A stretch of DNA of 64,000 bases from JACJYM01 sp965230495 (GCA_965230495.1 OZ246004.1:3656611-3720610), one strand, 5' to 3'; positions 39,014 to 48,771 are shown, counted from the first letter of the stretch. The notes: generated by a model not told the origin, from the letters alone. Program-made: numbers and translations.

Positions 39014-39050
39014 TTGTAAATAAATTGATAATCAAATAAAACTATTAGAA

Positions 39051-39794
39051 ATGAGATACATAATTCTTTTTGCTTTCCAAGCACTATTTATTCAAACTAC
39101 TATCGCTCAGACCGAGGGTATGATTAACTATACAGAGACGATAAAGCTAGATATACAATTTGAAGGAATGGATGAATCCATGAAGTCAATGATCCCACAG
39201 TCTCAGAGCTTTGATAAAGAACTATTATTTACTAGAAATGAATCCGTATATCAAAACAAAAAAGGTGAAGAAGCTGAAGATATCAATCTTTCCTCTGATG
39301 ATGGATCATTTCAAATAAAGATTATTACAGATGACACAGAAGATATTTTGTATAAAAACTTAAAAGAAAAAAAGGTAGTTCATCAAAAAGGAATGATGGG
39401 TAAATCATTTGTAGTAGACAGGCCATTAGAAAAATCTAAATGGAAAATGACCGGCGAAAAAATCAAATATCTTGACTATGAATGCCAAAAAGCGGTGATA
39501 GAAGAAGATGATAATTTCATAGTAGCCTGGTTTACTCCTCAGATACCTGTTCAGATAGGCCCTGGTTCGTATCATGGTTTGCCGGGGGCTATACTCATGA
39601 TATCCATTAACGATGGAGAGACAGAAATAAAAGCAACCAAAGTTGATATTAAAACACTAGATGACAAGGCTATAAAAATTCCAGATGACGGTAAGAAGGT
39701 AACAGAGGAAGAATATCAAAGAATTCAGGAAGAAAAGGAAAGAGAGATAAGAGAAAGATATGGAGAAGGGTCGGTTAGAAAAGTAAAACACTAA
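39051..39794 (+). CDS. GLPGLI-family exported protein
   Basis: 247 residues. Signal peptide ends TIAQ. The family-naming motif appears as YHGLPGAILMI at ~181-191, preceded by WFTPQIPVQIGPG. GLPGLI proteins are Bacteroidota envelope proteins of unknown biochemical role, usually next to a TonB-receptor-like barrel, as here 27 bases downstream. The C-terminal 35 residues are highly charged (EEEYQRIQEEKEREIRER). Placed divergently from a two-component system, so the pair is probably induced by an envelope signal. Confidence 0.85.
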   Translation: MRYIILFAFQALFIQTTIAQTEGMINYTETIKLDIQFEGMDESMKSMIPQSQSFDKELLFTRNESVYQNKKGEEAEDINLSSDDGSFQIKIITDDTEDILYKNLKEKKVVHQKGMMGKSFVVDRPLEKSKWKMTGEKIKYLDYECQKAVIEEDDNFIVAWFTPQIPVQIGPGSYHGLPGAILMISINDGETEIKATKVDIKTLDDKAIKIPDDGKKVTEEEYQRIQEEKEREIRERYGEGSVRKVKH

Positions 39795-39821
39795 TATTTA
39801 ACTCATTTAAATCCTTTAAAA

Positions 39822-42545
39822 ATGAAAAGGTTGTTTTTCTTCTCTTTACTCATGACGTCGATGAATATTGTAAACGCCCAATATGAGATCATTGGTAAGA
39901 TAACAGATCATCAGGACACACCATTACTTGGGGCGACGGTCGTTTTACTGGATGGTATTGATAGCACTATGGTATCATTTGGCCTTACGGATGATATGGG
40001 GAGATATCGGTTAGAAGACGTTGATTCTTCTAACTATATAATTCAGGTGAGTTACGTTTCATATTCCAATTATAGCGAAATACTGGATGTAGATTGGAGT
40101 CGGCAGAAGATAGAGTTAGAACCTATTATCTTGCAAGAGTCTACGGAAATCCTTCAGGAAGTAACTATCAAAGCAGAACATATTCCTATGGGAATCAAGG
40201 GCGATACTATTAGTTACAATGCGTCTGCTTTTAAAACGAGGCCTAATGCTACCGTTGAAGATTTGCTTAAGAAACTCCCGGGTATTGAGGTAGAGCGAAA
40301 CGGAAATATCAAGGCTCAAGGAGAGGATGTGGAAAATGTACTGGTAGATGGAAAAGAGTTTTTTGGGGGTGATCCAAAGATGGCAACCAAGAATCTGGAA
40401 GCAGAAGCGGTGGATAAAGTAGAAGTGTATGATAAAAAGTCGGAGATTGCTGAATTCACAGGAATTGATGATGGACAGGAAGAAAAGACTATCAACCTCA
40501 AATTAAAGGAAGATCATAAAAATGGGGGATTTGGCACAGTGTCAGTAGACGGTGGTACAGAGGACAGGTATAAATCCAAATTGAACTATTTTCGGTTTTC
40601 TCCGGCACTTCAAGCTTCTTTAGTTATGGCATCCAATAATGTCAATAAGGAGACTTTTACTGTCAATGACCAGATAGATTTTATGGGTGGCATTGCCAAT
40701 GCCATGGCAAGTGGAACACTTAATTTATCCAATTACCAAGGGCTGGGAGATGGATTAAACACGTCTACTTCTACAGGAATAAATTTGAACTATGATTTTT
40801 CACCCAAGCTGATGTTGAGATCTAATTATATCTACAATGCGATAGATAATGATCTTGATCAGCAAAGTTTGTCCAATAACTTTACCGATGAAATATCATA
40901 CAATAATTTAGATACTCTTGCATCCGATACTGAGGAAAGAAAGCATCAGATTAACACAAGATTGATTTATAAGTTGAATCCTCTTTTTGAGGTCATATTC
41001 AAAAATAACTATCACTGGAATGATCGAAATAGGGATCGGAATGAGGTACAGTATTATTATACTAACAATGTTTTTGAGGGATTGGCAAATTCTAATTTGA
41101 CATCAACTCAGGATAAGGGGAATTTTGATTCCAATACTTTAATAAAAAAGAAATTTAAAAAGCCCGGACGCAATTGGATTAACTCTATCACTTATAAATA
41201 CGAGGACGATAATATTTCTGATGGAATTATCAATAATAATATGATCGGAGGGAATATGTTTTCCATTGATCAGGAACAGCAGTATAGAAATGAAGTAAAC
41301 CAGTTTGATATTAGTTCTAAATACACTGAACCACTTTCTAAGATATATTTCTTAGGATTTAACTATCAGTATGGTCGTAGTAAAGAAAACCCTTATAGGG
41401 CTTATTATGACATTATATCGAATAGTCGTATTCTCAATACAGATCTCACTGCTAATTACGAAAAACTGTACGAATTTCAGGTAGCAGGATTGGATTTAAG
41501 AAGAAATACGAAAAAACTAAAAATGAATGCCGGTATTAAATATCAAAAGACAACGCTAGAAGGAAATATTAACAATGGGGCGGAAAGAATCTACAATGAT
41601 TTCGAAAATCTCTTGCCTTCATTTAGTATTGATTATGACATGAGAGGAGGTAAGAGTATGAGGATGGATTATTTTACCAGCATTCAATCTCCACGGCTAG
41701 AAGAATTGTTGCCTCTCCCTGATAATACTTTCGGAAATCTCAATTATATCGGAAGTCCAAATTTAGTACCCGAATACAACCACAAAATGGGATTAAGTTA
41801 TCATTACTTCGATAATTTTAGCTTTACCAACTTTTGGCTTAATCTTGATTTCAATTATTCGAAAAACAGAATAGTGGAAAAAAGAAATATAGACGATAAC
41901 CTTTTCCAAACTATTCAACCGGTAAACTCAGATAATTACTGGGACGTAAGTACTTATTTTAACTTTGGAAGACCGTTTAGACCTTTAAAGATCGACTATA
42001 AATTAAGGACGAGAATGAGGTATGCCAATTATGATAGTTTTATCAATGATGTAGAGAGTGGGGTAGCGGAAAACACCGCCAATGTTAAGTTGAGTATTAA
42101 TAACAGAAAAACGGACAAAGTATATCTGGAAACAGGACTTTCTTTGGATATCAATATGAGAAAATATGACTTGAACAGTGAGTTTGATCAAACCTTCTTT
42201 AACACCGATTATTATATTGATTTTGAATGGTATCTTCCTAAAGGGTGGACTGTTACGAGTGATTTTAACTTTAGAAAGTATTCCGACGAAAGTTTTGCAG
42301 ATTCTCCTTCTTACAAGCTATGGCATGCAACATTAAGCAAGTTATTATGGAATGATAAATTAGAGGTGAGATTATCTGCCTATGATATTCTAAATGAGAA
42401 TATTGGATTTAGAAGATATGGAACAATTAATTCTTTACGACAGTACAGTTTTAATAATTTGGGACAATACTTTAGTCTTGGAGTATCTTATAAAATAGGA
42501 AAAGGAAAATCTAAGGGAGGAATACGAGTGGAGATTGACGAGTAA
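39822..42545 (+). CDS. TonB-receptor-like outer-membrane beta-barrel protein
   Basis: 907 residues. Signal peptide ends IVNAQ. Residues ~22-110 are a carboxypeptidase-regulatory-like domain (EIIGKITDHQDTPLLGATVV); ~125-225 is a plug-like domain (ATVEDLLKKLPGIEVERNGN, VLVDGKEFFGGD); ~240-907 is a barrel of the OMP_b-brl_3 kind, with SPRLEELLPLPDNT and SPNLVPEYNHK. A TonB box is not obvious, so active uptake is uncertain; many such proteins accompany GLPGLI proteins. Cotranscribed with the GLPGLI gene and ended by a clear terminator. Confidence 0.88.
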   Translation: MKRLFFFSLLMTSMNIVNAQYEIIGKITDHQDTPLLGATVVLLDGIDSTMVSFGLTDDMGRYRLEDVDSSNYIIQVSYVSYSNYSEILDVDWSRQKIELEPIILQESTEILQEVTIKAEHIPMGIKGDTISYNASAFKTRPNATVEDLLKKLPGIEVERNGNIKAQGEDVENVLVDGKEFFGGDPKMATKNLEAEAVDKVEVYDKKSEIAEFTGIDDGQEEKTINLKLKEDHKNGGFGTVSVDGGTEDRYKSKLNYFRFSPALQASLVMASNNVNKETFTVNDQIDFMGGIANAMASGTLNLSNYQGLGDGLNTSTSTGINLNYDFSPKLMLRSNYIYNAIDNDLDQQSLSNNFTDEISYNNLDTLASDTEERKHQINTRLIYKLNPLFEVIFKNNYHWNDRNRDRNEVQYYYTNNVFEGLANSNLTSTQDKGNFDSNTLIKKKFKKPGRNWINSITYKYEDDNISDGIINNNMIGGNMFSIDQEQQYRNEVNQFDISSKYTEPLSKIYFLGFNYQYGRSKENPYRAYYDIISNSRILNTDLTANYEKLYEFQVAGLDLRRNTKKLKMNAGIKYQKTTLEGNINNGAERIYNDFENLLPSFSIDYDMRGGKSMRMDYFTSIQSPRLEELLPLPDNTFGNLNYIGSPNLVPEYNHKMGLSYHYFDNFSFTNFWLNLDFNYSKNRIVEKRNIDDNLFQTIQPVNSDNYWDVSTYFNFGRPFRPLKIDYKLRTRMRYANYDSFINDVESGVAENTANVKLSINNRKTDKVYLETGLSLDINMRKYDLNSEFDQTFFNTDYYIDFEWYLPKGWTVTSDFNFRKYSDESFADSPSYKLWHATLSKLLWNDKLEVRLSAYDILNENIGFRRYGTINSLRQYSFNNLGQYFSLGVSYKIGKGKSKGGIRVEIDE

Positions 42546-42575
42546 AAAAAGTGTGATTTAAATTTAGAAGAGAGT

Positions 42576-42612
42576 AAGGATCAATACATTGTATCGATCC
42601 TTGCTTTTTTTT
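42576..42612 (+). terminator. Terminator after the GLPGLI/barrel operon
   Basis: Stem AAGGATC / GATCCTT (outer 7 bp) with an inner ATAC/GTAT stem after an A-C mismatch, then GC and eight T. Directional toward the forward strand. Confidence 0.85.
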
Positions 42613-42613
42613 A

Positions 42614-43201
42614 TTACTTTACTTTAATAGAGCAGCCTATGGCTTTGGTAAAACTAGGATTAGGAGCCTCTCCTTTTTTTAAGGCTTCTATTGCATCCTC
42701 GAGGTAGGTTTGTGTAACGGCTTTTTCATCTCTGGGGCTATCGTCAATTGCTCCAATATATTTGACTTCCATTTCCTTATTTAGTAGAAAAACATGAGGA
42801 GTTCTGGTGGCTCCAAATTTTGGAAACACCTTCTGATTTTCGTCAAATAAATAGACGAAAGGAAATCCTTTTTCTTTTGCTCTTTCCTGCATTAACTCGA
42901 AACTATCATCAGGTTGTACTTCAGGATCATTGGGATTTATCGCTATTACAGGATATCCCATATCTGCATATTTTTGATGTATTTCAATAATTCTATCTTC
43001 ATACATTATAGCATATGGACAGTGATTACAGGTGAATATGACGATAAATCCTTCGGCATCTTTAAAGTCTTCCATAGATATCATAGAACCATCCACATTC
43101 TTAAGTTTGAAATCAGAAGCCTTGTCACCTACATTATAGCCTGACTGAGCAGTTACTATCAAGCAGGTTAAACTAAAGAATAAGAGCAAAATGTTTTTCA
43201 T
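42614..43201 (-). CDS. Exported thioredoxin-like/AhpC-TSA-type redoxin
   Basis: 195 residues. Signal peptide ends IVTAQ. The redoxin fold starts VGDKASDFKLKNVDG and carries CNHCPYA (a CxxC active site) followed by INPNDPEVQPDDSFE and the cis-proline segment RTPHVFLLN. This is the thioredoxin-family variant found in many Bacteroidota with CNHCPY. A periplasmic redox role is expected; the substrate is unknown. The TlpA-like gene is 22 bases upstream on the same strand, so the two are likely cotranscribed. Confidence 0.88.
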   Translation of the reverse strand: MKNILLLFFSLTCLIVTAQSGYNVGDKASDFKLKNVDGSMISMEDFKDAEGFIVIFTCNHCPYAIMYEDRIIEIHQKYADMGYPVIAINPNDPEVQPDDSFELMQERAKEKGFPFVYLFDENQKVFPKFGATRTPHVFLLNKEMEVKYIGAIDDSPRDEKAVTQTYLEDAIEALKKGEAPNPSFTKAIGCSIKVK

Positions 43202-43223
43202 AGTTATGTGTTTACTTTTTATA

Positions 43224-43736
43224 TTAATCGAAAATAAAATCAGTTAGTTCTTCGGAGGTGTTAAATGTTCCTTCATGAAATTTCACTTGGTCCTTATAAA
43301 TGACCAAAGTGATGGGGATGGCACCAGACCACTCTTTATGCACACGATCTATCCAGGTCTGTTCTTTAGGATCTGCCAGCAGTACTACTTTATGATTAGA
43401 TAAATGCTTTTTAACAAATGGCACTAACTTTTTATCGTAGTCTTTTAGAAAATCAAGACTTACAAAAGTAAAGGAAGCCTGTTCTTTATACTTGCTAGAT
43501 ACTTCTTCGAAAAAAGGAAGTTCCTGAACACAAGGCTTACACCAGATGGCCCAAAAGTTAATAACATGAGGAACTTCTTTCTTAGGGATAATAATCTCTC
43601 TTTCATAATCATCATACCTATCATAGATTGGTATCGTCTGAGAGTTTAATGAAGAACCTAAGAAAAATGTCAGAAAAATTAGAATCAATCGATGCATACA
43701 CATATAACTGATTGTTGTTCTAATTTGTTTACTCAT
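43224..43736 (-). CDS. TlpA-like exported thioredoxin
   Basis: 170 residues from the ATG at 43736, which overlaps the paaZ-like stop (ATGAGTAA) and suggests coupling. A shorter start at 43697 (MHRLILIFLTFF) gives a more compact signal peptide ending SSLNSQ. The active site is WCKPC in VINFWAIWCKPCVQELPFFE, with cis-Pro in AIPITLVIY. It belongs to the membrane- or periplasm-located thiol-disulfide oxidoreductases. Being cotranscribed with a cytoplasmic PaaZ enzyme is unexpected and may be incidental. Confidence 0.85.
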   Translation of the reverse strand: MSKQIRTTISYMCMHRLILIFLTFFLGSSLNSQTIPIYDRYDDYEREIIIPKKEVPHVINFWAIWCKPCVQELPFFEEVSSKYKEQASFTFVSLDFLKDYDKKLVPFVKKHLSNHKVVLLADPKEQTWIDRVHKEWSGAIPITLVIYKDQVKFHEGTFNTSEELTDFIFD

Positions 43737-45771
43737 CAATCCTAACCATGGTTAAAATAGTAGCGATAGCGACAGTTTCGTTTGTCTCATCATAGACATC
43801 CACTAAAAATTTAACAATTCCCTTAGCAACATCTTCGTCAGGTCTTTTTTCTTGTTTTATTTTCTCCTTCACAGTTAATCTGACCCCGATAGTCATACCT
43901 GCATAAACAGGTTTAGTAAACCTACATTCCTCCAAACCATAATTCAGTAGTACCGGACCTTTACCTGGGTCAACAAATAGTCCTGCCGCTGCACTCAAAA
44001 TAAAATACCCATGAGCCACTCTTTTTTCAAAAATGGTTCCATCCAGACTGGTTTCATCTGTATGAGCGTAAAAGTGATCCCAGCTTACATTAGCAAAATT
44101 TATTATGTCAGCTTCTGTAATGGTTCTTTTGTGCGTGATGACTGTTTCACCCACATTCAGTTCATGGAAACTCTTTCTGAATACATGTTTACCTGGATCC
44201 TTATATTCTCCACCCACTTGATATTGTTGAGTAACTTCTGTTAAGGTGGTAGGTGATCCTTGAATGGCACATCTTTGCATATAGTGTTTTACGCCCCTCA
44301 TACCACCCATTTCTTCTCCACCTCCAGCACGACCTGGACCACCATGGACAAGTAGTGGCATCGGACTTCCGTGACCTGTACTTTCTTTAGCACATTCTTT
44401 GTTAAGAATCAATATTCTCCCATGATGACTGGCTGCACCCAGTACATATTGACGAGCTAGATTATTGTCAGCTGTAACAATGGAGCTAACAAGAGAACCC
44501 TTACCCATGTTGGCTAACTCAATGGCTTGATCTACATCTTTGTAAGGCATAAGAGTAGCTACAGGACCGAAAGCTTCGATATCGTGAACGACTGTATCGA
44601 TAAGAGGTTTCATATTTTTCAATAGAAGCGGAGACATAAAGGCTCCTCCATTTCTATCACCTCCAAGAATTTCGAAGTCATCTAAGTTTCCATATGCCAA
44701 TTCACTGGAATCCAAAAGTAACTCTACTTTTTCTCTTACTTCTTTTTGTTGAGCCTTTCCAGCCAAAGCTCCCATTCTTACACCTTCAACCCTAGGATCT
44801 CCGATTACTGTCTTCGATAATGCTTGACCCAGAGCAATCTGTACATCCTCAATGAGTTGTTCAGGAACAAATATTCTTCTAACTGCGGTACACTTTTGAC
44901 CACACTTGGTAGTCATTTCTTTTCTCACTTCTTTGATAAATATGCTAAATTCCTCCATGTCAGGAGTTACATCTTCACCAAGTATTATTGCGTTAAGAGA
45001 GTCAGCCTCCATATTAAAAGGTACTGATTCGTTGATGATTCTTTCATTAGACTTAAGGTATCTGCCGGTGTCAGCTGATCCCGTAAAAGTGACGACATCT
45101 TGAGATTCAACATGGTCTATAAGGGTTCTGGCACTTCCACAAATTAATTGTAAAGCTCCTTCAGGTAATATACCCGAAGCAATAATATCTTTAACCATAT
45201 GTTCGGTTAAAAAAGAGGTCAAGGTAGCAGGCTTCACCACAGCGGCCACTCCGGATAACCAATTTACCGCACATTTTTCTAACATTCCCCAAATAGGAAA
45301 ATTAAAGGCATTGATATGTATTGCCACACCCTTTTTCGGTACCATAATATGATGTCCTATAAAGGAACCGCCCTTGCTAAGCGGTGCTATTTCCCCATCC
45401 ACGTAGTATGGTTGATCCGGAAATTTTCTTCGAAGACTGGCGTTTGCAAATAAGTTGCCTATACCACCTTCTATATCTATCCAACTGTCTATTTTAGTAG
45501 CTCCCGTCTGATAACTAACAGGGTAGTATTTATCCTTATTTTTATGAAGGTAGAGTGCTAGTTTCTTAATCATTAGCCCTCTTTCACGAAATGTCATTTT
45601 ACTTAAGGTTTTGGTACCCTTAGTTCTACCATAGTTGAGGACATCAGCAAAGTTGATACCTTCACTGGTAGCCAAAGCAATATCTTCACCTGTTGAAGCG
45701 TCTTTTAATATTTTACCATTACCAGAACCTTCTGTCCAGTTTCCAAGAACATAATTGCCTAACTTATTCAT
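43729..45771 (-). CDS. paaZ: PaaZ-type bifunctional aldehyde dehydrogenase / enoyl-CoA hydratase
   Basis: 680 residues, the standard PaaZ length. N-terminal aldehyde dehydrogenase domain (~1-520) with catalytic E255 (PFNMEADS) and C294 (CGQKCTAVRR), aligning with E256 and C295 of E. coli PaaZ. C-terminal MaoC-like hydratase domain (~530-680) with D565 and H570 in WDHFYAH, aligning with D561/H566. Known PaaZ opens the oxepin-CoA ring in phenylacetate breakdown and oxidises the resulting semialdehyde. No other paa gene is in the window, so the substrate here could differ. Reaction assignment rests on intact catalytic residues. Confidence 0.92.
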   Translation of the reverse strand: MNKLGNYVLGNWTEGSGNGKILKDASTGEDIALATSEGINFADVLNYGRTKGTKTLSKMTFRERGLMIKKLALYLHKNKDKYYPVSYQTGATKIDSWIDIEGGIGNLFANASLRRKFPDQPYYVDGEIAPLSKGGSFIGHHIMVPKKGVAIHINAFNFPIWGMLEKCAVNWLSGVAAVVKPATLTSFLTEHMVKDIIASGILPEGALQLICGSARTLIDHVESQDVVTFTGSADTGRYLKSNERIINESVPFNMEADSLNAIILGEDVTPDMEEFSIFIKEVRKEMTTKCGQKCTAVRRIFVPEQLIEDVQIALGQALSKTVIGDPRVEGVRMGALAGKAQQKEVREKVELLLDSSELAYGNLDDFEILGGDRNGGAFMSPLLLKNMKPLIDTVVHDIEAFGPVATLMPYKDVDQAIELANMGKGSLVSSIVTADNNLARQYVLGAASHHGRILILNKECAKESTGHGSPMPLLVHGGPGRAGGGEEMGGMRGVKHYMQRCAIQGSPTTLTEVTQQYQVGGEYKDPGKHVFRKSFHELNVGETVITHKRTITEADIINFANVSWDHFYAHTDETSLDGTIFEKRVAHGYFILSAAAGLFVDPGKGPVLLNYGLEECRFTKPVYAGMTIGVRLTVKEKIKQEKRPDEDVAKGIVKFLVDVYDETNETVAIATILTMVRIDE

Positions 45772-45801
45772 ATTAATAGTTGAGAATTTAAATATTTAAC
45801 A

Positions 45802-45809
45802 CAAAAATA
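45802..45809 (-). promoter_or_regulatory. -7 box for the paaZ-like gene
   Basis: On the reverse strand TATTTTTG matches TAnnTTTG, 30 bases before the start codon. No TTTG at the usual -33 distance. Confidence 0.4.
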
Positions 45810-45851
45810 CCAATAAGTATATAGAATAATATGATGATCAAAAACATTAGT

Positions 45852-46130
45852 TTACTGACCACTTAATCTTCTTATGATTTTTGCTATATAGTTTTTGAAA
45901 AACTTTTGTTGGCCGAAAAAAAAGCTTATAATATACACACATAGTGGCCAAAGAATAGTGACAATTACAATGTAAAGTACCCAATACAAAACATTCTTAT
46001 CGTCATATATAAAGCCCATTGCCTTTTTTCCCAGATAACCGCATGCCGAGCCTCCTAGAGCGAATGTACAAAGGATGAGAATTAAATCAGTGGAATTAAC
46101 ATTCCACTTACTTCTTAGTTTTTGAAACAT
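45852..46130 (-). CDS. Small two-span membrane protein, DUF6787-like
   Basis: 92 residues with two membrane segments, STDLILILCTFALGGSACGY and VLYWVLYIVIVTILWPLCVY, then FGQQKFFKNYIAKIIRRL. This resembles the Bacteroidota-specific DUF6787 proteins, of unknown function. It lies alone between paaZ and pdxA. Confidence 0.75.
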   Translation of the reverse strand: MFQKLRSKWNVNSTDLILILCTFALGGSACGYLGKKAMGFIYDDKNVLYWVLYIVIVTILWPLCVYIISFFFGQQKFFKNYIAKIIRRLSGQ

Positions 46131-46375
46131 GGCGGAAAGCTAAGGCAATCTCGTAAGATTTAAAAATATTATGCTTGATTATTATCTCTTACTTACAATA
46201 ATATGACAAATGTGTTTTGCTAGAACGATGCTATAGTAATAATAAGAGATTCATTGATTTGGTGAGGATGAATAAAAAGAATAACTTTGTGACAGAGCAA
46301 ATATGGCAAAGTCACGAGGGGAGACAATAAACCAAAATAATCTGAGATCCAATTTTGATAATAGACAGAAAATAT

Positions 46376-47443
46376 TTATTCTAATATTTCTTCGTCTTCG
46401 TCACCTTCACTAGTTGGCTTTGCCTTTTTTCTCAAAGGATTCTCAGTGATCTCTTTGAATTCATTTCTTTTATTGGCAATATCATTGGCCAGATAAATTG
46501 CCTCTCTCATAGAAGTAGCGTCAGCGACTCCTTTTCCTGCGATGTCAAAAGCAGTTCCATGATCTGGTGACGTACGGACCACGGAAAGATTAGATGAGTA
46601 ATTTACGCCGTCTTCAAAAGAGATAGTTTTAAAAGGTGTAAGTCCTTGATCGTGATACATGGCTAGAATGGCATCATATTTTTTATAATTGCCGGCACCA
46701 AAAAAGCTATCAGCTGCATAAGGCCCAAAACACATAATACCCTGCTTTTTAGTCTCTATTAAAGCTGGTATAAGAGTTTTTTCTTCTTCTTCTCCAATTA
46801 TACCTCCATCGCCAGCATGTGGATTAAGACCTAACACCGCAATTCTTGGTCGTTCGATTCCGAAATCAATTTTCAAAGTTTGATTTAGTGAATTCAACTT
46901 TTCCATCACCAAAGACTTCGTAATTTTCTGACTCACTTCGGATAATGGGATATGCGTAGTCATTAATGCTACTTTTAACTTATCACTTACCATCATCATT
47001 ATGGCTTTCCCATTCACCTTATTAGCAATAAAATCTGTATGGCCCAAATAAGGGAAATCGGCCATCTTCATTGCGTTTTTATGGATAGGTGCCGTAACCA
47101 AAGCATCAATATTGCCTTCTTTCAAATCAAAAACCGCCTTATCCAATGCAGTAAAAGCATATTGACCACCTTCTTTAGTTATCTGTCCAATATCAATGGA
47201 AACATTTTCCTCCCAGCAGTTCAGTACGTTGATTTTATCTTTCTTTACATTTTGAATACTATTAATATGGTAAAAATGAACATTGCTGTTCTTCAATACA
47301 TTTTTGTGATAGCTCATGATCTTTGAAGAGCCATAAATAATAGGAATAAAATTTTGATACACTCGTTTATCAGACAATGCTTTTATAATTACCTCCGGTC
47401 CTATCCCGTTAATGTCTCCGATGCTAATCCCTATTTTCCGCAT
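46376..47443 (-). CDS. pdxA: 4-hydroxythreonine-4-phosphate dehydrogenase PdxA
   Basis: 355 residues. Oxidises 4-phosphohydroxy-L-threonine in the DXP-dependent pathway to pyridoxal 5'-phosphate. Motifs seen: N-terminal ISIGDINGIGPEVIIKAL; HTDFIA with the first metal-binding His; LGLNPHAGDGG; and MYHDQGLTPFK followed by NLSVVRTSPDHGTAFDIAGKG, giving the other metal ligands. The last ~25 residues are a charged tail (TSEGDEDEEILE) longer than in E. coli. Stands divergent from ruvC, with 80 bases between the start codons. Confidence 0.96.
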   Translation of the reverse strand: MRKIGISIGDINGIGPEVIIKALSDKRVYQNFIPIIYGSSKIMSYHKNVLKNSNVHFYHINSIQNVKKDKINVLNCWEENVSIDIGQITKEGGQYAFTALDKAVFDLKEGNIDALVTAPIHKNAMKMADFPYLGHTDFIANKVNGKAIMMMVSDKLKVALMTTHIPLSEVSQKITKSLVMEKLNSLNQTLKIDFGIERPRIAVLGLNPHAGDGGIIGEEEEKTLIPALIETKKQGIMCFGPYAADSFFGAGNYKKYDAILAMYHDQGLTPFKTISFEDGVNYSSNLSVVRTSPDHGTAFDIAGKGVADATSMREAIYLANDIANKRNEFKEITENPLRKKAKPTSEGDEDEEILE

Positions 47444-47491
47444 ATTGATAGTTATGTCTTCAGTTTTAAAATATAAAACGCTAAGATAAAC

Positions 47492-47499
47492 TATATTTG
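47492..47499 (+). promoter_or_regulatory. -7 box for ruvC-trmB
   Basis: TATATTTG, a full match to TAnnTTTG, 24 bases before the ruvC start. The -33 region is A/T-rich without TTTG. Confidence 0.5.
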
Positions 47500-47523
47500 C
47501 ATATTAAAGATTTCTAATATATA

Positions 47524-48078
47524 ATGAATGAAAAATACAAAATATTAGGTCTTGATCCGGGCACTAATTTGTTTGGATATGCTATCATTGAAATAGAGGC
47601 TCACAAACAGAAGTTAGTAACTATGGGAGCTTTAAGACTTAAACATTTGGCGGATCATCAAACCAAGTTAAAGGAGATTTTTCTTCAGATTCAGGAAATT
47701 ATTGAAACCTATCTTCCCAGAGAGCTAGCCATAGAGGCTCCTTTTTTTGGAAAAAATGTACAATCCATGCTTAAGTTGGGACGGGCTCAGGGAGTAGCTA
47801 TTGCTGCAGGTATAACGATGGGGCTCGATATCACAGAATATGCTCCCAAAAAGATCAAGCAATCTATCACCGGGAACGGTAATGCGAGCAAGGAACAAGT
47901 CGCGGCGATGTTAGAGAATATATTCAAAATTAAAATTTTGGATGGTGAAATGGATGCTACAGATGCCTTAGGAGTAGCTTCATGTCATTTTAATCAGAGT
48001 TCGAATCCTTTGACGAAGGGTAAGAAGTACACAGGGTGGTCAAGTTTTTTAAAAGATAATCCACACAAAATAAAGTAA
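47524..48078 (+). CDS. ruvC: Crossover junction endodeoxyribonuclease RuvC
   Basis: 184 residues. Cuts Holliday junctions in concert with RuvAB. The four acidic catalytic positions are present: D11 in LGLDPGTNLFGYA, E in LAIEAPFFGKN, and two Asp in EMDATDALGVA. GRAQGVAIAAG and YAPKKIKQSITGNGNASKEQ are also family-typical. The trmB start follows 2 bases after the stop, so the two are cotranscribed. Confidence 0.96.
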   Translation: MNEKYKILGLDPGTNLFGYAIIEIEAHKQKLVTMGALRLKHLADHQTKLKEIFLQIQEIIETYLPRELAIEAPFFGKNVQSMLKLGRAQGVAIAAGITMGLDITEYAPKKIKQSITGNGNASKEQVAAMLENIFKIKILDGEMDATDALGVASCHFNQSSNPLTKGKKYTGWSSFLKDNPHKIK

Positions 48079-48080
48079 GT

Positions 48081-48764
48081 ATGGGAAATCGAAATAAGTT
48101 GATGCGTTTTGCCGAGATAAGAGAAATGGATATTGTGTTTGAAAATAGTAGCTATGAGAATCCGCAACTTACAGGTAAGAATGGAAAGCCTGTGAACATG
48201 AAAGGCAAATGGGCTACTGATGGATTTGGGAATCAAAATGATTTGGTGTTAGAGTTGGCATGCGGAAGAGGAGAATATGCCATATCTATGGCGAAAGAGA
48301 ATCAAGATGTCAATTACATGGGAGTTGATATTAAGGGAGCGAGAATATGGAAGGGAGCCAAATATGTATTGGAAAATAAGATTACTAACGTTAGATTTTT
48401 AAGGACAAGAATTGAAATGATTGACTGTTTTTTCGAATCTAAGGAAGTGTCAGAGATTTGGATAACATTTGCTGATCCTTTTCATGGTAAGGATAATAGA
48501 AAATTGACGAGCCCTTCTTTTCTGAATAGATACAAGAAATTTTTGAAAGACGAAGGAAAAATCAACCTGAAGACTGATGATGATGAGTTGTATGAATTTA
48601 CTTTGGAGATTATAGAATCTTATGCGTCGGCAAAATTGATTTATGAATCCAATGACATATATAGTTCTGAGCTTTATATTCCGGAATTGAATCATAAGAC
48701 CTATTATGAGTCTATGCATCTGGAAAAGGGTAAGACAATCAAATTTGTCTCTTTTACAATTTAG
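48081..48764 (+). CDS. trmB: tRNA (guanine-N7-)-methyltransferase TrmB
   Basis: 227 residues. Methylates G46 in the variable loop of tRNAs using S-adenosylmethionine. Class I methyltransferase with LELACGRGEYAISMA (SAM loop), YMGVDIKGARIWKGA, and WITFADPFHGKDNRKLTSPSFL, which corresponds to the DPWPKKRH-type signature of TrmB in a Bacteroidota variant. It converges on the next gene with only 7 bases between stops and no terminator. Confidence 0.92.
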   Translation: MGNRNKLMRFAEIREMDIVFENSSYENPQLTGKNGKPVNMKGKWATDGFGNQNDLVLELACGRGEYAISMAKENQDVNYMGVDIKGARIWKGAKYVLENKITNVRFLRTRIEMIDCFFESKEVSEIWITFADPFHGKDNRKLTSPSFLNRYKKFLKDEGKINLKTDDDELYEFTLEIIESYASAKLIYESNDIYSSELYIPELNHKTYYESMHLEKGKTIKFVSFTI

Positions 48765-48771
48765 TCCTCAA

